A stretch of 64,000 nucleotides of DNA from Thiorhodococcus drewsii AZ1. GTDB lineage: Bacteria > Pseudomonadota > Gammaproteobacteria > Chromatiales > Chromatiaceae. A model generated the notes under the pieces. The model saw nothing but the letters and a program-made list of their open reading frames with translations. It searched no databases and had not been told where the DNA came from. Made by a program: the position numbers and the translations under genes. Every line of letters begins with the position of its first letter. Positions within the stretch are counted from its first letter, which is position 1. The stretch covers positions 1 to 64,000 of the forward strand of contig NZ_AFWT01000020.1 in the NCBI RefSeq assembly GCF_000224065.1, given 5' to 3'. Of the stretch, positions 35,890 to 45,851 are shown piece after piece.

Positions 35890-36824
35890 GCCACACCTCC
35901 TTCGGCCGCAGCGACACGCCCGTCCACCATCTCCAGAAACAGACGTTCCAGCCGGTTCTGCTTGTTGCGCAAACTGATGACCTCGATCCCGTTGCGCGAG
36001 AGTGCGTCGAAGAGTCCGTTGATGGTGTGATCCCGGTTCATCTCGACCTCCAGGGTGCAATCATCGAGATACTGGAGCACGAAGCCGCCCAACTCCGGCA
36101 GCTCAGAGACCCGCCCCTTGAGATTGAGCACGAAGGTCTCGGTATGGAGCTTGTTGAGCAGCGCCGAGATGCTGGTCCGCTCGGCGATCAGCCCCCGATT
36201 GATGATGGCGATGTTGCGACAGAGGCTCTCGGCCTCTTCCAGATAGTGCGTCGTGAGGATGATGGTCGTCCCCTCGGCGTTCAGATCCCGCAAAAAGGAC
36301 CACATGGAGCGGCGGATCTCGATGTCCACGCCGGCGGTCGGCTCGTCGAGAATCAGCAGCCTTGGCTGATGGACCAGCGCGCGCGCGATCATCAGGCGTC
36401 GCTTCATGCCGCCCGATAGCCTGCGCATCTCCTGATTGCGACGATCCCAGAGATCGAGCTGACGCAGATAGCGCTCGGCACGGATCTTGGCCTCGTGACG
36501 CGGGATACCGTAATAGCCGGCCTGATTGAGGACCACCTCGATCACCGGCAGAAAGAGATTGAAGTTGAACTCCTGCGGGACCAGACCGATGCAGGACTTG
36601 ACCGCCTCCGGATCCGCGTCCTGATCGTTCCCGAACACCCGCACCTGCCCCGTGGTCTTATTGACGAGCGACGAAACGATACCGATGAAGGTGGATTTTC
36701 CGGCCCCGTTCGGACCGAGCAGAGCGAAAAAATCGCCCTCTTCGACCTGTAGGTCGATTCCCTTCAGGGCCTGAAAACCGCCCCTGTAGGTCTTGGTGAG
36801 CTGCTGGACATCGAGTGCGAACAT
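35886..36824 (-). CDS. ABC transporter ATP-binding protein (YadG-like)
   Basis: A 312-residue ATPase subunit. Walker A is GPNGAGKSTFIG near residue 38, the Q-loop is in GLVPQEFNFNLF, the ABC signature is LSGGMKRRLMIARALVHQP, Walker B is LLILDEPTAGVDIEIR and the H-loop is ILTTHYLEEAESLC. A C-terminal extension of ~90 residues (LNLKGRVSELPELGG) resembles the accessory domain of drug/lipid ABC-2 exporters. It powers the permease encoded immediately downstream. Confidence 0.93.
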   Translation of the reverse strand: MFALDVQQLTKTYRGGFQALKGIDLQVEEGDFFALLGPNGAGKSTFIGIVSSLVNKTTGQVRVFGNDQDADPEAVKSCIGLVPQEFNFNLFLPVIEVVLNQAGYYGIPRHEAKIRAERYLRQLDLWDRRNQEMRRLSGGMKRRLMIARALVHQPRLLILDEPTAGVDIEIRRSMWSFLRDLNAEGTTIILTTHYLEEAESLCRNIAIINRGLIAERTSISALLNKLHTETFVLNLKGRVSELPELGGFVLQYLDDCTLEVEMNRDHTINGLFDALSRNGIEVISLRNKQNRLERLFLEMVDGRVAAAEGGVA

Positions 36825-36926
36825 GTGATTCTTGAGTGTCTCGAATCTGCCGGCTCGGTGCCGGAACCGGAGCCGAGCCGAAATGAGCGAGACCGGATCG
36901 ATTGGACCGTCCCTCTTGAGCGACGG

Positions 36927-37472
36927 TCAGCGCAACGAGCCGGCCATGATTTGATGCGGGTCGAGGGTACCCGAGTAGCGGTAGGGCAAGTCGATCAGTC
37001 CGCCGGCAACGGACAGGCTACCGACAACCGTCCATTGGAGCGGGGTCTCCTGGCGCGCCAGGAGCAACAACTGCGGGGCGATCGTCAGCAGGTTACTGAT
37101 GATCTCGACATCGACCGCCGCCTCGCCATGAGCCGGAATCTGGCGATCGAGTCGCGCCGACCCCTCGGCCACCTCTTGGCCCTCAAGCGCGAGCCGATAG
37201 CGCAACCCCTTCACCGGCAGCGCCCGATCGTTCGGATTCCTGACCCCCAAGGTGGCGATGAAAACCTGTCGCGCCAACCCCAATTGCTTGGGCTGCAACC
37301 CAATGAGCGACACCACCGGGGTCTGCCAAGACTGAAGAGGGCTCGCGCATGCGGCGATCAGGCCCACCAGCAAGGCGATCAGCGCGATAATGCCAACCGA
37401 TCGGGTCCACGCCAAACCATAGCGGACGCGCGCCGCGATCATCACACCTCGGTGCAAATCCGCATTCGACAT
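36927..37472 (-). CDS. LEA type 2 family lipoprotein
   Basis: A 181-residue protein starting at ATG 37472 (MSNADLHRG). A hydrophobic stretch ends in a lipobox (LIALLVGLIAAC), giving a lipidated mature N-terminus. The remaining ~130 residues form a beta-sandwich of the LEA-2/WHy type: VVSLIGLQPKQLGLARQVFI, VRNPNDRALPVKGLRYRLAL and a C-terminal NLLTIAP strand. Such proteins are linked to desiccation or envelope stress, but the function in bacteria is uncertain. It is divergent from the TSUP transporter, whose start lies only 32 bases away. Confidence 0.82.
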   Translation of the reverse strand: MSNADLHRGVMIAARVRYGLAWTRSVGIIALIALLVGLIAACASPLQSWQTPVVSLIGLQPKQLGLARQVFIATLGVRNPNDRALPVKGLRYRLALEGQEVAEGSARLDRQIPAHGEAAVDVEIISNLLTIAPQLLLLARQETPLQWTVVGSLSVAGGLIDLPYRYSGTLDPHQIMAGSLR

Positions 37473-37504
37473 AGACCCACTCCGAGAAACAGAGCCTTCC
37501 GACC

Positions 37505-38266
37505 GTGCCATCCCTCGAACTCGCCCTCTGGTTGTTTCCGGTCGCCCTCGCGGCCGGCCTCATCGACGCCATCGCCGGTGGCGGTGGACTCCTGACCATC
37601 CCCGCGCTCCTCTGGGCCGGACTCTCGCCGGTCGAGGCGCTCGCGACCAACAAGGCACAGGCGGTCTTCGGCAGCGGGATGGCGACCGCGCATTTCGTCC
37701 GCCAGGGTTACATCGAGCCGCGCACGATGAAGGTCGCCATCGGCTTCACCTTCGCCGGCGCGGCGGCCGGGGCGCTCTTGGTGCAACTGATCGACGCGGC
37801 CTTTCTGGAGCGTCTCATCCCGCTGTTGCTGATCGCCTTCGCGCTCTACTTTCTCTTCTCGCCGCGCGTCTCCGATCTGGATTCGCATCAGCGCATCAGT
37901 GAGCCGGCCTTCGCCGTCAGCGTCGGACTGGGAGTCGGTTTTTACGATGGCTTCTTCGGACCGGGAACCGGCACCTTTTTCACCATGAGCTACATCGCCC
38001 TGCTCGGCTACAACATGCGCCGGGCGACCGCCCATACCAAGACGCTCAACTTTACCAGCAATCTAGCCTCACTGCTGTTGTTCATGGTCGGAGGACACAT
38101 CGCCTGGACCATCGCGGCGGTCATGGCAGTCGGTCAGTTGGCCGGGGCCTGGATCGGTGCACATCTGGTCTTGCGGCATGGCGCGACGCTGGTACGGCCA
38201 GTCCTTGTCGTCTCCTCGCTGGCCGTCTCGGGCAAGCTGCTGTGGGACGCGATCAGCTCAGGCTAA
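37505..38266 (+). CDS. TSUP (TauE/SafE) family anion transporter, YfcA-like
   Basis: A 253-residue polytopic membrane protein with about eight helices in two homologous halves. The N-terminal repeat reads AGLIDAIAGGGGLLTIPALL and the second GFYDGFFGPGTGTFF, the two signature Gly-rich turns of the family. ATNKAQAVFGSG follows the first. TSUP proteins move sulfonates, sulfite or thiosulfate-related anions in sulfur bacteria, or other organic acids. Given soeABC in the same window a sulfur-anion role is tempting but unproven. Start GTG 37505. It is divergent from the LEA-2 gene. Confidence 0.88.
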   Translation: MPSLELALWLFPVALAAGLIDAIAGGGGLLTIPALLWAGLSPVEALATNKAQAVFGSGMATAHFVRQGYIEPRTMKVAIGFTFAGAAAGALLVQLIDAAFLERLIPLLLIAFALYFLFSPRVSDLDSHQRISEPAFAVSVGLGVGFYDGFFGPGTGTFFTMSYIALLGYNMRRATAHTKTLNFTSNLASLLLFMVGGHIAWTIAAVMAVGQLAGAWIGAHLVLRHGATLVRPVLVVSSLAVSGKLLWDAISSG

Positions 38267-38339
38267 ACGGCCGATTGCTCGCCGCCCTCGAGAATGCCAG
38301 ACTGCGCGCGGCGTTTCGATTCACTATGGAGAGGTCCTC

Positions 38340-39158
38340 GTGTCCGCCGCCCTACCCCCTTCCGTCGGCCCCACAGGGCTGACCGCGCGAGCCCTGCTGC
38401 TCGGCCGCAATCTCGATCTGAAACGGCTCGATGCGTTCGACTCATTGGCCACCAATCCGCTCCTGGTTCAGGTGAGTGGCGGTGGGCGCGCCGTGCTGCT
38501 GCGATCCGGAGCCGTCGTCCTGTTCGACGTCGACCCTCAGGCCGAGGTCGCCTTCCTGGCCTATCTGAGACCCTTCGTGCGCGAACCGCTCGATTCGCCG
38601 GAGCTGGAACAGCTCTCGATCAGCATCGACCCCGGACGCACCGAGGGGTTGGAGCACGACCGTCTGGTGATGACGGACACGGACACCGCGCGCCTGCAGG
38701 TCATCGCGGACATCCTCGGCAAGAGCGTCCTACTGGCACATCAAGAATCACGCGTCGCGCTCGCCTTCGACCGTATCGAACCGCTCGCCGATCAGCTGCG
38801 GCGATTCGGACGCGGTGCGGGCAACGCCCGCATTCTCATCCGTCACATCGGCGAGTCACTGGCGATCCAGCAGGAGATGGTGGGACGGGGCGAGGTGGGC
38901 GACAAGCCCGAGATCATCTGGGAGCGCCCGGACCTGGAGCGCCTCTTCCTGAACCTGGAGGCGGAATACGAGATTCGCGAACGACAGCTCGCGCTGGAAC
39001 GCAAACTGTCCCTGATCAACGACACGGCCAACACGCTGCTGAACCTGCTGCAGAGTAAACGCAGCCTCAGGGTCGAGTGGTACATCGTCATCCTGATCGT
39101 GGTCGAGATCGTTTTGACGCTCTATGAGCTCTTCATCGTCGACCATCCTGCGCCCTGA
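38340..39158 (+). CDS. RMD1/YagE (DUF155) family protein
   Basis: A 272-residue protein. The N-terminal part matches the DUF155 pattern (GLTARALLLGRNLDLKRL, GRAVLLRSGAVVLFDV). A central helical region (IRHIGESLAIQQEMVGR, IIWERPDLERLFLNLEAEYE, RERQLALERKLSLINDTANT) precedes a C-terminal TM helix (EWYIVILIVVEIVLTLYELFIV), so it is a tail-anchored membrane protein. GTG 38340 follows GGAGAGG. The yeast relative Rmd1 is involved in meiotic division and mitochondrial roles; bacterial function is unknown. Confidence 0.82.
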   Translation: MSAALPPSVGPTGLTARALLLGRNLDLKRLDAFDSLATNPLLVQVSGGGRAVLLRSGAVVLFDVDPQAEVAFLAYLRPFVREPLDSPELEQLSISIDPGRTEGLEHDRLVMTDTDTARLQVIADILGKSVLLAHQESRVALAFDRIEPLADQLRRFGRGAGNARILIRHIGESLAIQQEMVGRGEVGDKPEIIWERPDLERLFLNLEAEYEIRERQLALERKLSLINDTANTLLNLLQSKRSLRVEWYIVILIVVEIVLTLYELFIVDHPAP

Positions 39159-39182
39159 ACCGAACGAAGAGTGATGCCATGT

Positions 39183-39755
39183 TCAGTGCCGAGCGTCGAG
39201 CGCCGCTCGCGAGATCCAAAGAATGGCCGGCTCCTCATCCTCGCCCAGCGCCCCTTGGCGAACGAAGATCTCGCCATCGTCCACCGGGTAGATCTTGACG
39301 CCCTCCTTTGACTCGACCGCCACCGGCGGGGCCGCGCCGCGACCGCCGAGACGCCGGCCCAGCCAATCGGACAACAGGGCATGGTAGGCGTGACGATAGA
39401 CGATCTTGGCGGCGCGCAGATCCGAGCCGGCGAAGAAAAAGGTGACGCTGGAGGCGGGGATCTGGTTGAAGGAGCCGATATCGGCCTTGCACAACCGATC
39501 CCCGAACGGATTGGTCCCATCGCCGCAGCGCCAATCGAGCTTGGGGAAGACCTCGCGCAGACGCGCCTCGCTCAAAGAGCCGTTGAAGGACTCCACGGCC
39601 GGATTGAACTCGGGATGCCCGAGCAGCGCCATGAGAGCCAGATCGGTCCGACGCTGACCGTCATCGGTGAAGGCCAGCCAATAGAACGGCCCCAGCACCA
39701 GGGCCAACATCAGCAGCGTTTTGTAGGTCTTGGGAAGTTTCAGGTCCTGTTTCAT
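39183..39755 (-). CDS. Hypothetical membrane-anchored protein
   Basis: A 190-residue protein with one N-terminal hydrophobic helix (TLLMLALVLGPFYWLAF, about 13-29) and a soluble domain. Two cysteines (WRCGDGTNPFGDRLC) could form a disulfide if the domain is periplasmic. A conserved-looking ASSVTFFFAGSDLRAAKIVYRHAY segment suggests a compact alpha/beta fold. I do not recognise a family. It is convergent with the RMD1-type gene and lies just downstream of the OmpA-like gene on the same strand. Confidence 0.65.
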   Translation of the reverse strand: MKQDLKLPKTYKTLLMLALVLGPFYWLAFTDDGQRRTDLALMALLGHPEFNPAVESFNGSLSEARLREVFPKLDWRCGDGTNPFGDRLCKADIGSFNQIPASSVTFFFAGSDLRAAKIVYRHAYHALLSDWLGRRLGGRGAAPPVAVESKEGVKIYPVDDGEIFVRQGALGEDEEPAILWISRAALDARH

Positions 39756-39814
39756 GGCGGCATTCTAAGCGCGGACGCCGGACACCGCCATCACCGCCCC
39801 CATCCAGCGTTGGT

Positions 39815-40846
39815 TCAACGAGGTACCAGCTCGATTCGACGATTACGTGCACGCCCCTCGGGCGTCGCGTTGGTGGCAACGGGCGCGAGGCTGGCCACGC
39901 CTCTGGGGGTAAGCCGCTCCCCCGGAATGCCATAATTGAGAATCAGCGTCTGAACGACCTCGGTCGCGCGCCGGCGCGAAAGATCGAGATTCCCGTCCAG
40001 GTTCCCTTGATTGTCGGTGTGACCCACGATGTAGACAGACAGGTCTGGCGACTCGCTCAGCATCCTGGCCATGGCCTCGAGCTGAGGCCCGGAATCGGGC
40101 AACAAGGTGGTGCTGCGTTCTGACTCGAAACCGATGGCATAGAGGACGGCATGCCCCTCTTCGGCCATCGATCGCGCCAGCTCCTGGGCGTCGATGACAT
40201 CCCCGGTGGGCTTCGCCGTAGACCTGGCCGCCTCGACGCCCTCCACAAACACCGCGACCCGCTCACCCGCACCGGAATCGGCATAGTTGTCCTGATAGGC
40301 ACCGAAGACGAAAAGATGCGCCTCCGCACCGCCCGAGCGCCGCTCGCCGACCAGGATCCAGGGATCCTTGGCCGAATCGCCCGAAAAGGCCCGCTTCAGC
40401 AGATAGGAGTCGGTCAACCTTTTCCCTTGGGCTTCCTCGGCATAGAAGTGGGCGACGGACGTGCCGCACTCGTCCTCGCCGACACAGGCGTAGAGCATCT
40501 CGTAGCCAGCGCGCCCCAGGACCTCTCGGTAGTGCTTCATAACCTCGCGCGACCCCACGGTGCGCGGGATGAGGTAGAGGATACGCGTGCGTCGACCGGC
40601 AACCTCGAGCGATTTCTTCCAATCGCCTTTGGACCGCCCAGCCACCCAGGGGCCGAGCGGCATGCGCGTGGACTGCCCATCCTCGACGCGATAGCCGATG
40701 ATGACCGACTCCGAAAAACGCTCCACGCCCGCCGGATCCCGGGCTCCAGGCAGATCCCTGTCCAGCCCGCGCGCAAGACCCACCTGGACAGCGGCAAGCA
40801 GCAGGAGACAGAAACAGACCAGCTTGGGGCCGACATTCGGACGCAT
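39815..40846 (-). CDS. DUF4892-OmpA family protein
   Basis: A 343-residue exported protein. ATG 40846 (RBS GAGAGGAA) starts a signal peptide (VGPKLVCFCLLLLAAVQVGLA). The N-terminal ~200 residues match the DUF4892 pattern with REVMKHYREVLGRAGYEMLY and a CVGEDECG disulfide candidate. The C-terminal ~120 residues are an OmpA-like peptidoglycan-binding domain with VYIVGHTDNQGNLDGNLDLS and RRATEVVQTLILNYGI, ending ARNRRIELVPR. It probably tethers the outer membrane or an envelope complex to peptidoglycan; the DUF4892 role is unknown. Confidence 0.87.
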   Translation of the reverse strand: MRPNVGPKLVCFCLLLLAAVQVGLARGLDRDLPGARDPAGVERFSESVIIGYRVEDGQSTRMPLGPWVAGRSKGDWKKSLEVAGRRTRILYLIPRTVGSREVMKHYREVLGRAGYEMLYACVGEDECGTSVAHFYAEEAQGKRLTDSYLLKRAFSGDSAKDPWILVGERRSGGAEAHLFVFGAYQDNYADSGAGERVAVFVEGVEAARSTAKPTGDVIDAQELARSMAEEGHAVLYAIGFESERSTTLLPDSGPQLEAMARMLSESPDLSVYIVGHTDNQGNLDGNLDLSRRRATEVVQTLILNYGIPGERLTPRGVASLAPVATNATPEGRARNRRIELVPR

Positions 40847-41008
40847 CGAGTTCCTCTCGGGTGGATTCGTAATGGCCTTGGTAAGGACGGGCATTCTAGT
40901 CTGGCATCCGACCGATATCGAATCGGACCGGGCTCGGTGCCTGCACATTTGCATCCAACCGCACTAGACTAGCGACCCTTTCGGCCCTCACCAGACAGAA
41001 CGGATCGC

Positions 41009-43588
41009 ATGTCCAACGATTTTTCCCAACACACGCCCATGATGCAGCAGTACCTTCGGATCAAGGCAGACCACCCGAACATGCTGCTCTTCTACCGGAT
41101 GGGGGACTTCTACGAGCTCTTCTTCGAGGATGCCGAGCGCGCCGCACGTCTGTTAGACATCACACTGACCAAGCGCGGCCAGTCGGCCGGCCGGCCCATT
41201 CCCATGGCTGGCGTCCCCTATCATGCCGCCGAGGGCTATCTGGCCAAGCTGGTGCGCAAAGGTGTTTCGGTCGCCATCTGCGAGCAGATCGGCGATCCGA
41301 GTGCGAGCAAGGGCCCAGTCGAGCGCAAGGTGGCACGCATCGTCACGCCCGGCACCCTAACCGACGAGGCCTTGCTGGACGAGCGCCGCGAGAACCTGCT
41401 GACCGCCATCGCCGAATCGAAGGACGGGTTCGGGCTGGCCGTGCTGGAACTCTCCAGCGGCCGCTTCTCGGTATTGGAAGTGGCCAACCGGGAGGCACTG
41501 GCGAGCGAGCTGGAACGGCTCAAGCCCGCCGAGATCCTGGTCGACGAGGACAGCCGCCTGCCACTGGACCTGCGTCTGGAGCACGGCGTCACCCGCCGTC
41601 CGACCTGGCACTTCGACGCCGATTCGGCGCAACAGTCGCTGTGCGAGCAGTTCGGCACCCGCGATCTGGGCGGATTCGGCTGCGCCACCCTGCCGCTCGC
41701 CGTTGGCGCAGCCGGCTGTCTGCTGCAATACGTGCGCGACACCCAGTTCGCGGCCCTGCCCCACATCCGTGGGCTCAGCACCGAGCAGCGCGACGAGGCA
41801 CTCATCCTCGACGCCGCGACCCGCCGCAATCTGGAGCTGACCGAGAGCCTGACCGGACGCCCCGAGCACACCCTCGCCGGCATCCTCGACCGTACCGCAA
41901 CCGCCATGGGCAGCCGACTGCTGCGGCGCTGGCTCAACCGTCCGCTGCGCGACCTGCAGTCGGTGCGTGAGCGCCACGCGGCCATCCGCACCCTAACCGA
42001 CCGGCGCCGACTCGAACCCTTGCGGGAGCATCTGGCCGAAATCGGCGATCTGGAACGCATCCTCGCCCGTGTCGCGCTGGGCTCGGCCCGACCGCGCGAT
42101 CTGGCCGTGCTGCGCGACTCGCTCGCGGCGCTTCCCGCGCTGCGCGTACAGATCGGCGAACTCGACGACCCATTGCTAACGCGCCTGGATACCGAGATCG
42201 GCGAGCACCCCGAGATCCTGGATCTGCTGGTCCGCGCGATCCTCGCGCAGCCGCCGGTCCTGATCCGCGACGGCGGCGTCATCGCGCCCGGATACGATTC
42301 GGAGCTGGACCAGCTGCGCGATCTCTCGAACAACGCGGACAAATTCCTGATCGACCTGGAAACGCGCGAGCGCGAACGCACCGGCATCCCCGGACTCAAG
42401 GTCGGCTACAACCGGGTGCACGGCTATTACATCGAGCTCTCCCGTGCCCAGGCCGATCAGGTGCCGGCCGAGTACGTCCGCCGCCAGACGCTCAAAGGCG
42501 CCGAACGCTATATCACGCCCGAACTCAAACGCTTCGAGGACCAGGTACTGAGCAGTCGTGAGCGGGCGCTGGCGCGCGAAAAGGCGCTCTACGAGGAACT
42601 GCTCGGCCGGCTGACCGAACGACTGGCACCGCTACAGACGAGCGCCGCCGGAATCGCCGCGCTCGACGCCATCGCCAACTTGGCCGAGCGCGCCGAGACG
42701 CTGAATTGGTCATGCCCCACGCTGACCGAGGACAGCCGCATCGAAATCCGTGACGGCCGCCATCCGGTGGTCGAGCGGGTGATCGACGCACCCTTCGTCG
42801 CCAACGATCTGCTGATGGACGCCGAGCGCCGCATGCTGGTGATCACCGGCCCCAACATGGGCGGCAAGTCGACCTATATGCGTCAGAACGCGCTCATCGT
42901 CCTGCTCGCCCATGCCGGCAGCTATGTTCCAGCCGCATCGGCAACCATCGGCACGGTGGACCGCATCTTCTCGCGCATCGGCGCCTCGGACGACCTGGCG
43001 GGCGGGCGCTCGACCTTCATGGTCGAGATGGAGGAAACGGCCAACATCCTGAACAACGCGACCGAGCATAGCCTAGTGCTGATGGACGAGGTGGGACGCG
43101 GCACCAGCACCTTCGACGGACTCTCGCTGGCCTGGTCGTGCAGCATCGAGCTGGCGACCCGGATCGGCGCCTACAGCCTGTTCGCGACCCACTATTTCGA
43201 GCTTACGACGCTGCCCGAGGAGCATCCGGGCATCGTCAACGTGCATCTGGACGCAGTCGAGCACGACAACTCGATCGTCTTCATGCACGCACTGCGCGAA
43301 GGCCCGGCCAATCAGAGCTACGGACTGGCGGTCGCGGCCCTTGCAGGCGTTCCGTCCAAGGTAATCCAGCGTGCCCGAACGCGTCTGCGCGAGCTGGAGG
43401 CTTCGGCCCATCGTCATGCCGAGCGCGAGGCGGTTCAACTGTCGCTGTTCGCACCCGAGCCAGCGCCGGAACCGGAACCGATCCCAGACCCACCGGTGTG
43501 CGACGCGCTACGCGAGTTGGATCCAGACGCACTATCACCGCGCGAGGCACTGGCGCAGCTCTATCGTCTGAAGGAAATGGTTGATTAG
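41009..43588 (+). CDS. mutS: DNA mismatch repair protein MutS
   Basis: An 859-residue mismatch-recognition ATPase of typical length. The N-terminal mismatch-binding motif is [18 protein letters not shown], with the Phe-x-Glu (DFYELF) element. The connector and lever domains follow, and the ATPase has Walker [14 protein letters not shown] (614-626), [20 protein letters not shown] and [12 protein letters not shown] with the catalytic loop, then [10 protein letters not shown]. The C-terminus ends with an Ala/Pro/Glu-rich linker and a helical tetramerisation-type tail. The TAG stop is itself the start of a heptamer array. Confidence 0.97.
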   Translation: MSNDFSQHTPMMQQYLRIKADHPNMLLFYRMGDFYELFFEDAERAARLLDITLTKRGQSAGRPIPMAGVPYHAAEGYLAKLVRKGVSVAICEQIGDPSASKGPVERKVARIVTPGTLTDEALLDERRENLLTAIAESKDGFGLAVLELSSGRFSVLEVANREALASELERLKPAEILVDEDSRLPLDLRLEHGVTRRPTWHFDADSAQQSLCEQFGTRDLGGFGCATLPLAVGAAGCLLQYVRDTQFAALPHIRGLSTEQRDEALILDAATRRNLELTESLTGRPEHTLAGILDRTATAMGSRLLRRWLNRPLRDLQSVRERHAAIRTLTDRRRLEPLREHLAEIGDLERILARVALGSARPRDLAVLRDSLAALPALRVQIGELDDPLLTRLDTEIGEHPEILDLLVRAILAQPPVLIRDGGVIAPGYDSELDQLRDLSNNADKFLIDLETRERERTGIPGLKVGYNRVHGYYIELSRAQADQVPAEYVRRQTLKGAERYITPELKRFEDQVLSSRERALAREKALYEELLGRLTERLAPLQTSAAGIAALDAIANLAERAETLNWSCPTLTEDSRIEIRDGRHPVVERVIDAPFVANDLLMDAERRMLVITGPNMGGKSTYMRQNALIVLLAHAGSYVPAASATIGTVDRIFSRIGASDDLAGGRSTFMVEMEETANILNNATEHSLVLMDEVGRGTSTFDGLSLAWSCSIELATRIGAYSLFATHYFELTTLPEEHPGIVNVHLDAVEHDNSIVFMHALREGPANQSYGLAVAALAGVPSKVIQRARTRLRELEASAHRHAEREAVQLSLFAPEPAPEPEPIPDPPVCDALRELDPDALSPREALAQLYRLKEMVD

Positions 43589-43673
43589 CTACCAGCTACC
43601 AGCTACCAGCTACCAGCTACCAGCTACCAGCTACCAGCTACCAGCTACCAGCTACCAGCTACCAGCTACCAGC
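43587..43673 (+). repeat. Heptanucleotide tandem array CCAGCTA, about 12 copies, touching the mutS stop
   Basis: A perfect 7-bp repeat of 87 bases fills most of the convergent gap between mutS and the PP2C gene. The mutS TAG is embedded in the first unit. Translation gives a SYQLPAT periodic peptide that is not real. Confidence 0.95.
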
Positions 43674-43697
43674 AAGATTGTACGGCTGGCGGCTGAA

Positions 43698-44477
43698 TCA
43701 ACCGATACGCTCGCCGACCTTGACCAGGGCCAGTGTGATGTTGTCGGCCCCGCCGCGCTCATTGGCCATACGGATGAGGGCGTCGGCCGCTGCGTCGAGC
43801 GAGTTCTCACCAACGACCATGAGAATCTGACGCATCCAGTCCTCCGGAACCATGCCGGTCAGGCCATCGGTGCAGAAGACGAAGACATCTCCGCTTTGAA
43901 GCTCGACCAGATCGGAGGAGACCCCGACTCCGGGGGCGGAGCCGAGCGCACGTGTCAGGATATTCTCGCCGATACCGTAACGCCGGGCATCCTCGCGCGA
44001 GGTGAAGAAGCCCTGATCCACGACTTCCTGGATGAACGAATGGTCGCGCGAGAGCTGAACGAACTCGCCCTCCCTCTGCCGATAGATGCGCGAATCACCG
44101 ACATGGGCGAAGGCCATCCAATCCCAACCCAGCGACCCGACCACCACAGTCGTGCCCATTCCGGTGCACTCGGTGCGCTGCTTGCTGTGACGCCAGATGC
44201 TGATATTGGCCTCTTCGACTGCGGCCTCGACATAGAGACGTGCCTTTTCCGGGTCGGATCGTGGGGTCGTGAGGCGGCCGAAACGCTCGGAAATGGTCTC
44301 GGTCGCCAAACGACTGGCCACATCCCCGGCGCTAGCGCCGCCGACACCGTCGGCGACGACCACCAACCCCCATTCGGGGTGGACGACGACCGCATCCTCG
44401 TTACGCGATCGCACCCGCCCCTGATCCGTGCGCCAGGCGAACTCCAATTCAAATGCACTGATCGGACGACGCACCAT
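43698..44477 (-). CDS. PP2C-family serine/threonine phosphatase (Stp1/PrpC-like)
   Basis: A 259-residue metal-dependent phosphatase. It has the conserved motifs in order: RVRSRNEDAVVV, VVVADGVGGASAGDVAS (first metal site), TGMGTTVVV, FAHVGDSRIYRQREGEFVQLSRDHS, RALGSAPGVGV, VFCTDGLTGMV and GGADNITLALVKV (last metal Asp). ATG 44477 is used because upstream codons have no similarity. It would reverse phosphorylation by an Hanks-type kinase, which is not in the window. It is the last gene of the run ogt-xerD-yajQ-dsbC on the minus strand. Confidence 0.92.
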   Translation of the reverse strand: MVRRPISAFELEFAWRTDQGRVRSRNEDAVVVHPEWGLVVVADGVGGASAGDVASRLATETISERFGRLTTPRSDPEKARLYVEAAVEEANISIWRHSKQRTECTGMGTTVVVGSLGWDWMAFAHVGDSRIYRQREGEFVQLSRDHSFIQEVVDQGFFTSREDARRYGIGENILTRALGSAPGVGVSSDLVELQSGDVFVFCTDGLTGMVPEDWMRQILMVVGENSLDAAADALIRMANERGGADNITLALVKVGERIG

Positions 44478-44520
44478 GGTTCTCGACACTAAAAAGACAG
44501 AATGAGGGTTCGTTCCCGGA

Positions 44521-45255
44521 TCAACTGCCGGTCCTGCCGTCGAGTTCAGCCGCCAGGCGCTTGGGATCGACATAGCCCGGAATCAGCTGACCGTCCTCGG
44601 TCACGATGGCTGGCGTACCGCGCAACCCGATCTCCTGACCAAGCGCCATATGGGCATCGACCGGATTGTCACAGGTCTTGACCGGAATCTTTGCGCCGGT
44701 CTTGGCTTTGGTCATGGCCGCGCGACGCGCATTGGCATCGCCGGCACACCAGACCGAAACCGCTTCTTCGTAGGCCGGACTGTTCTTGCCCGCGCGCGGG
44801 AAGAAGAGATAGCGCACGCGAATGCCTTCCTTTTCGTATTCGGCAATCTGGCTATGCAGCTTGCGGCAGTAACCGCACTCGATGTCGGTGAAGACCGTCA
44901 CCGTATGTTTGGCGTCCGGCGTGCCGAAGATCACCATATTCTCCTCGCCGACCGAGTCGATCAGACGCTTGCGCGCCTCGGCCAGACGCGGCTCGGTCAG
45001 GTCCTTGCGGGTCTTCAGGTCGACGATATGGCCGCTCATGTAATAGCGCCCGTCGGCGGTCACATACATCAGCTCCGAGCCGGCCATCACCTCGTAGATA
45101 CCCTTGATGGGCGACGCCTGAATGCTGCTGATCTCGATGTCCGGGATCACCTTCTTGAGCGCGGCGCGCACAGTATCCTCGGGCGAGGCGAGCGCCAGAC
45201 TCGACACAAGGGCCAATGAACCGGCCAGTAGGGCGAAATCACGAAATCTCGGCAT
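44521..45255 (-). CDS. dsbC: Thiol:disulfide interchange protein DsbC
   Basis: A 244-residue periplasmic disulfide isomerase. The signal peptide is followed by an N-terminal dimerisation domain (SIQASPIKGIYEVMAGSELMYV), then a thioredoxin-fold catalytic domain with CGYC (Cys127, Cys130; FTDIECGYCRKLHSQ) and a second Cys pair (VWCAGD, VKTCDNP). The cis-Pro motif is RGTPAIV. ATG 45255 precedes the signal peptide. It is close to xerD as in E. coli (xerD-dsbC-recJ), with yajQ inserted between and no recJ here. Confidence 0.95.
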   Translation of the reverse strand: MPRFRDFALLAGSLALVSSLALASPEDTVRAALKKVIPDIEISSIQASPIKGIYEVMAGSELMYVTADGRYYMSGHIVDLKTRKDLTEPRLAEARKRLIDSVGEENMVIFGTPDAKHTVTVFTDIECGYCRKLHSQIAEYEKEGIRVRYLFFPRAGKNSPAYEEAVSVWCAGDANARRAAMTKAKTGAKIPVKTCDNPVDAHMALGQEIGLRGTPAIVTEDGQLIPGYVDPKRLAAELDGRTGS

Positions 45256-45265
45256 AGGAAAATCT

Positions 45266-45748
45266 CTAGTCTCTGAAATTGTTGAACTGGACCGGCAGCC
45301 CCCAATCTTGGGCGCGCAGGTGCGCGATCGCCTCCTGCAGGTCGTCACGCTTCTTACCGGTGACTCGCACCTGTTCGCCTTGGATCTGGGCTTGCACCTT
45401 GAGCTTGCTGGCCTTGATGGATTTGACCATCTTCTTGGCCGTGTCGGAATCGACACCCTGCTTGAGTAAGACCTCCTGGCGGGCGGCATTGAGCGAGGAA
45501 ACCGGCTCCTTGGGATCCAGGCAGTCGAGATCGACTTTCCGTTTGACCAGTTTCTGACGGAGGATATCCATCATCTGCTGGAGGTGGAATTCCTGTTCGC
45601 CGACCATGAGGACCTTGTCGTCGGTCAACTCGAAACTGGCATCGATCCCCTTGAAATCGAACCGCGTACCGATTTCGCGATTGGCCTGATCGACCGCGTT
45701 GCGGACCTCCTGAAGGTCGATTTCAGAGACAATATCGAAAGATGGCAT
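45266..45748 (-). CDS. yajQ: YajQ-family nucleotide-binding protein
   Basis: A 160-residue protein matching the YajQ family end to end: [52 protein letters not shown] and [20 protein letters not shown]. Family members bind nucleotides, and in some species cyclic di-GMP, and act as effectors or co-regulators. It lies 10 bases from dsbC and is probably co-transcribed. Confidence 0.95.
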   Translation of the reverse strand: MPSFDIVSEIDLQEVRNAVDQANREIGTRFDFKGIDASFELTDDKVLMVGEQEFHLQQMMDILRQKLVKRKVDLDCLDPKEPVSSLNAARQEVLLKQGVDSDTAKKMVKSIKASKLKVQAQIQGEQVRVTGKKRDDLQEAIAHLRAQDWGLPVQFNNFRD

Positions 45749-45851
45749 GAATAAATCTCTCGCTGGAACGCCGAAAGCGCCTAACTATAACGCGTTCGGA
45801 CGTCCGGTGTGCTCGCAACGAATGGCATCGCGAACAGGAACAGCGCATGAC

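Noticed and set aside
43581-44492. Plus-strand frame beginning with a SYQLPAT periodic segment
   Set aside because: The first part translates the heptamer array, and the rest lies opposite the PP2C gene.
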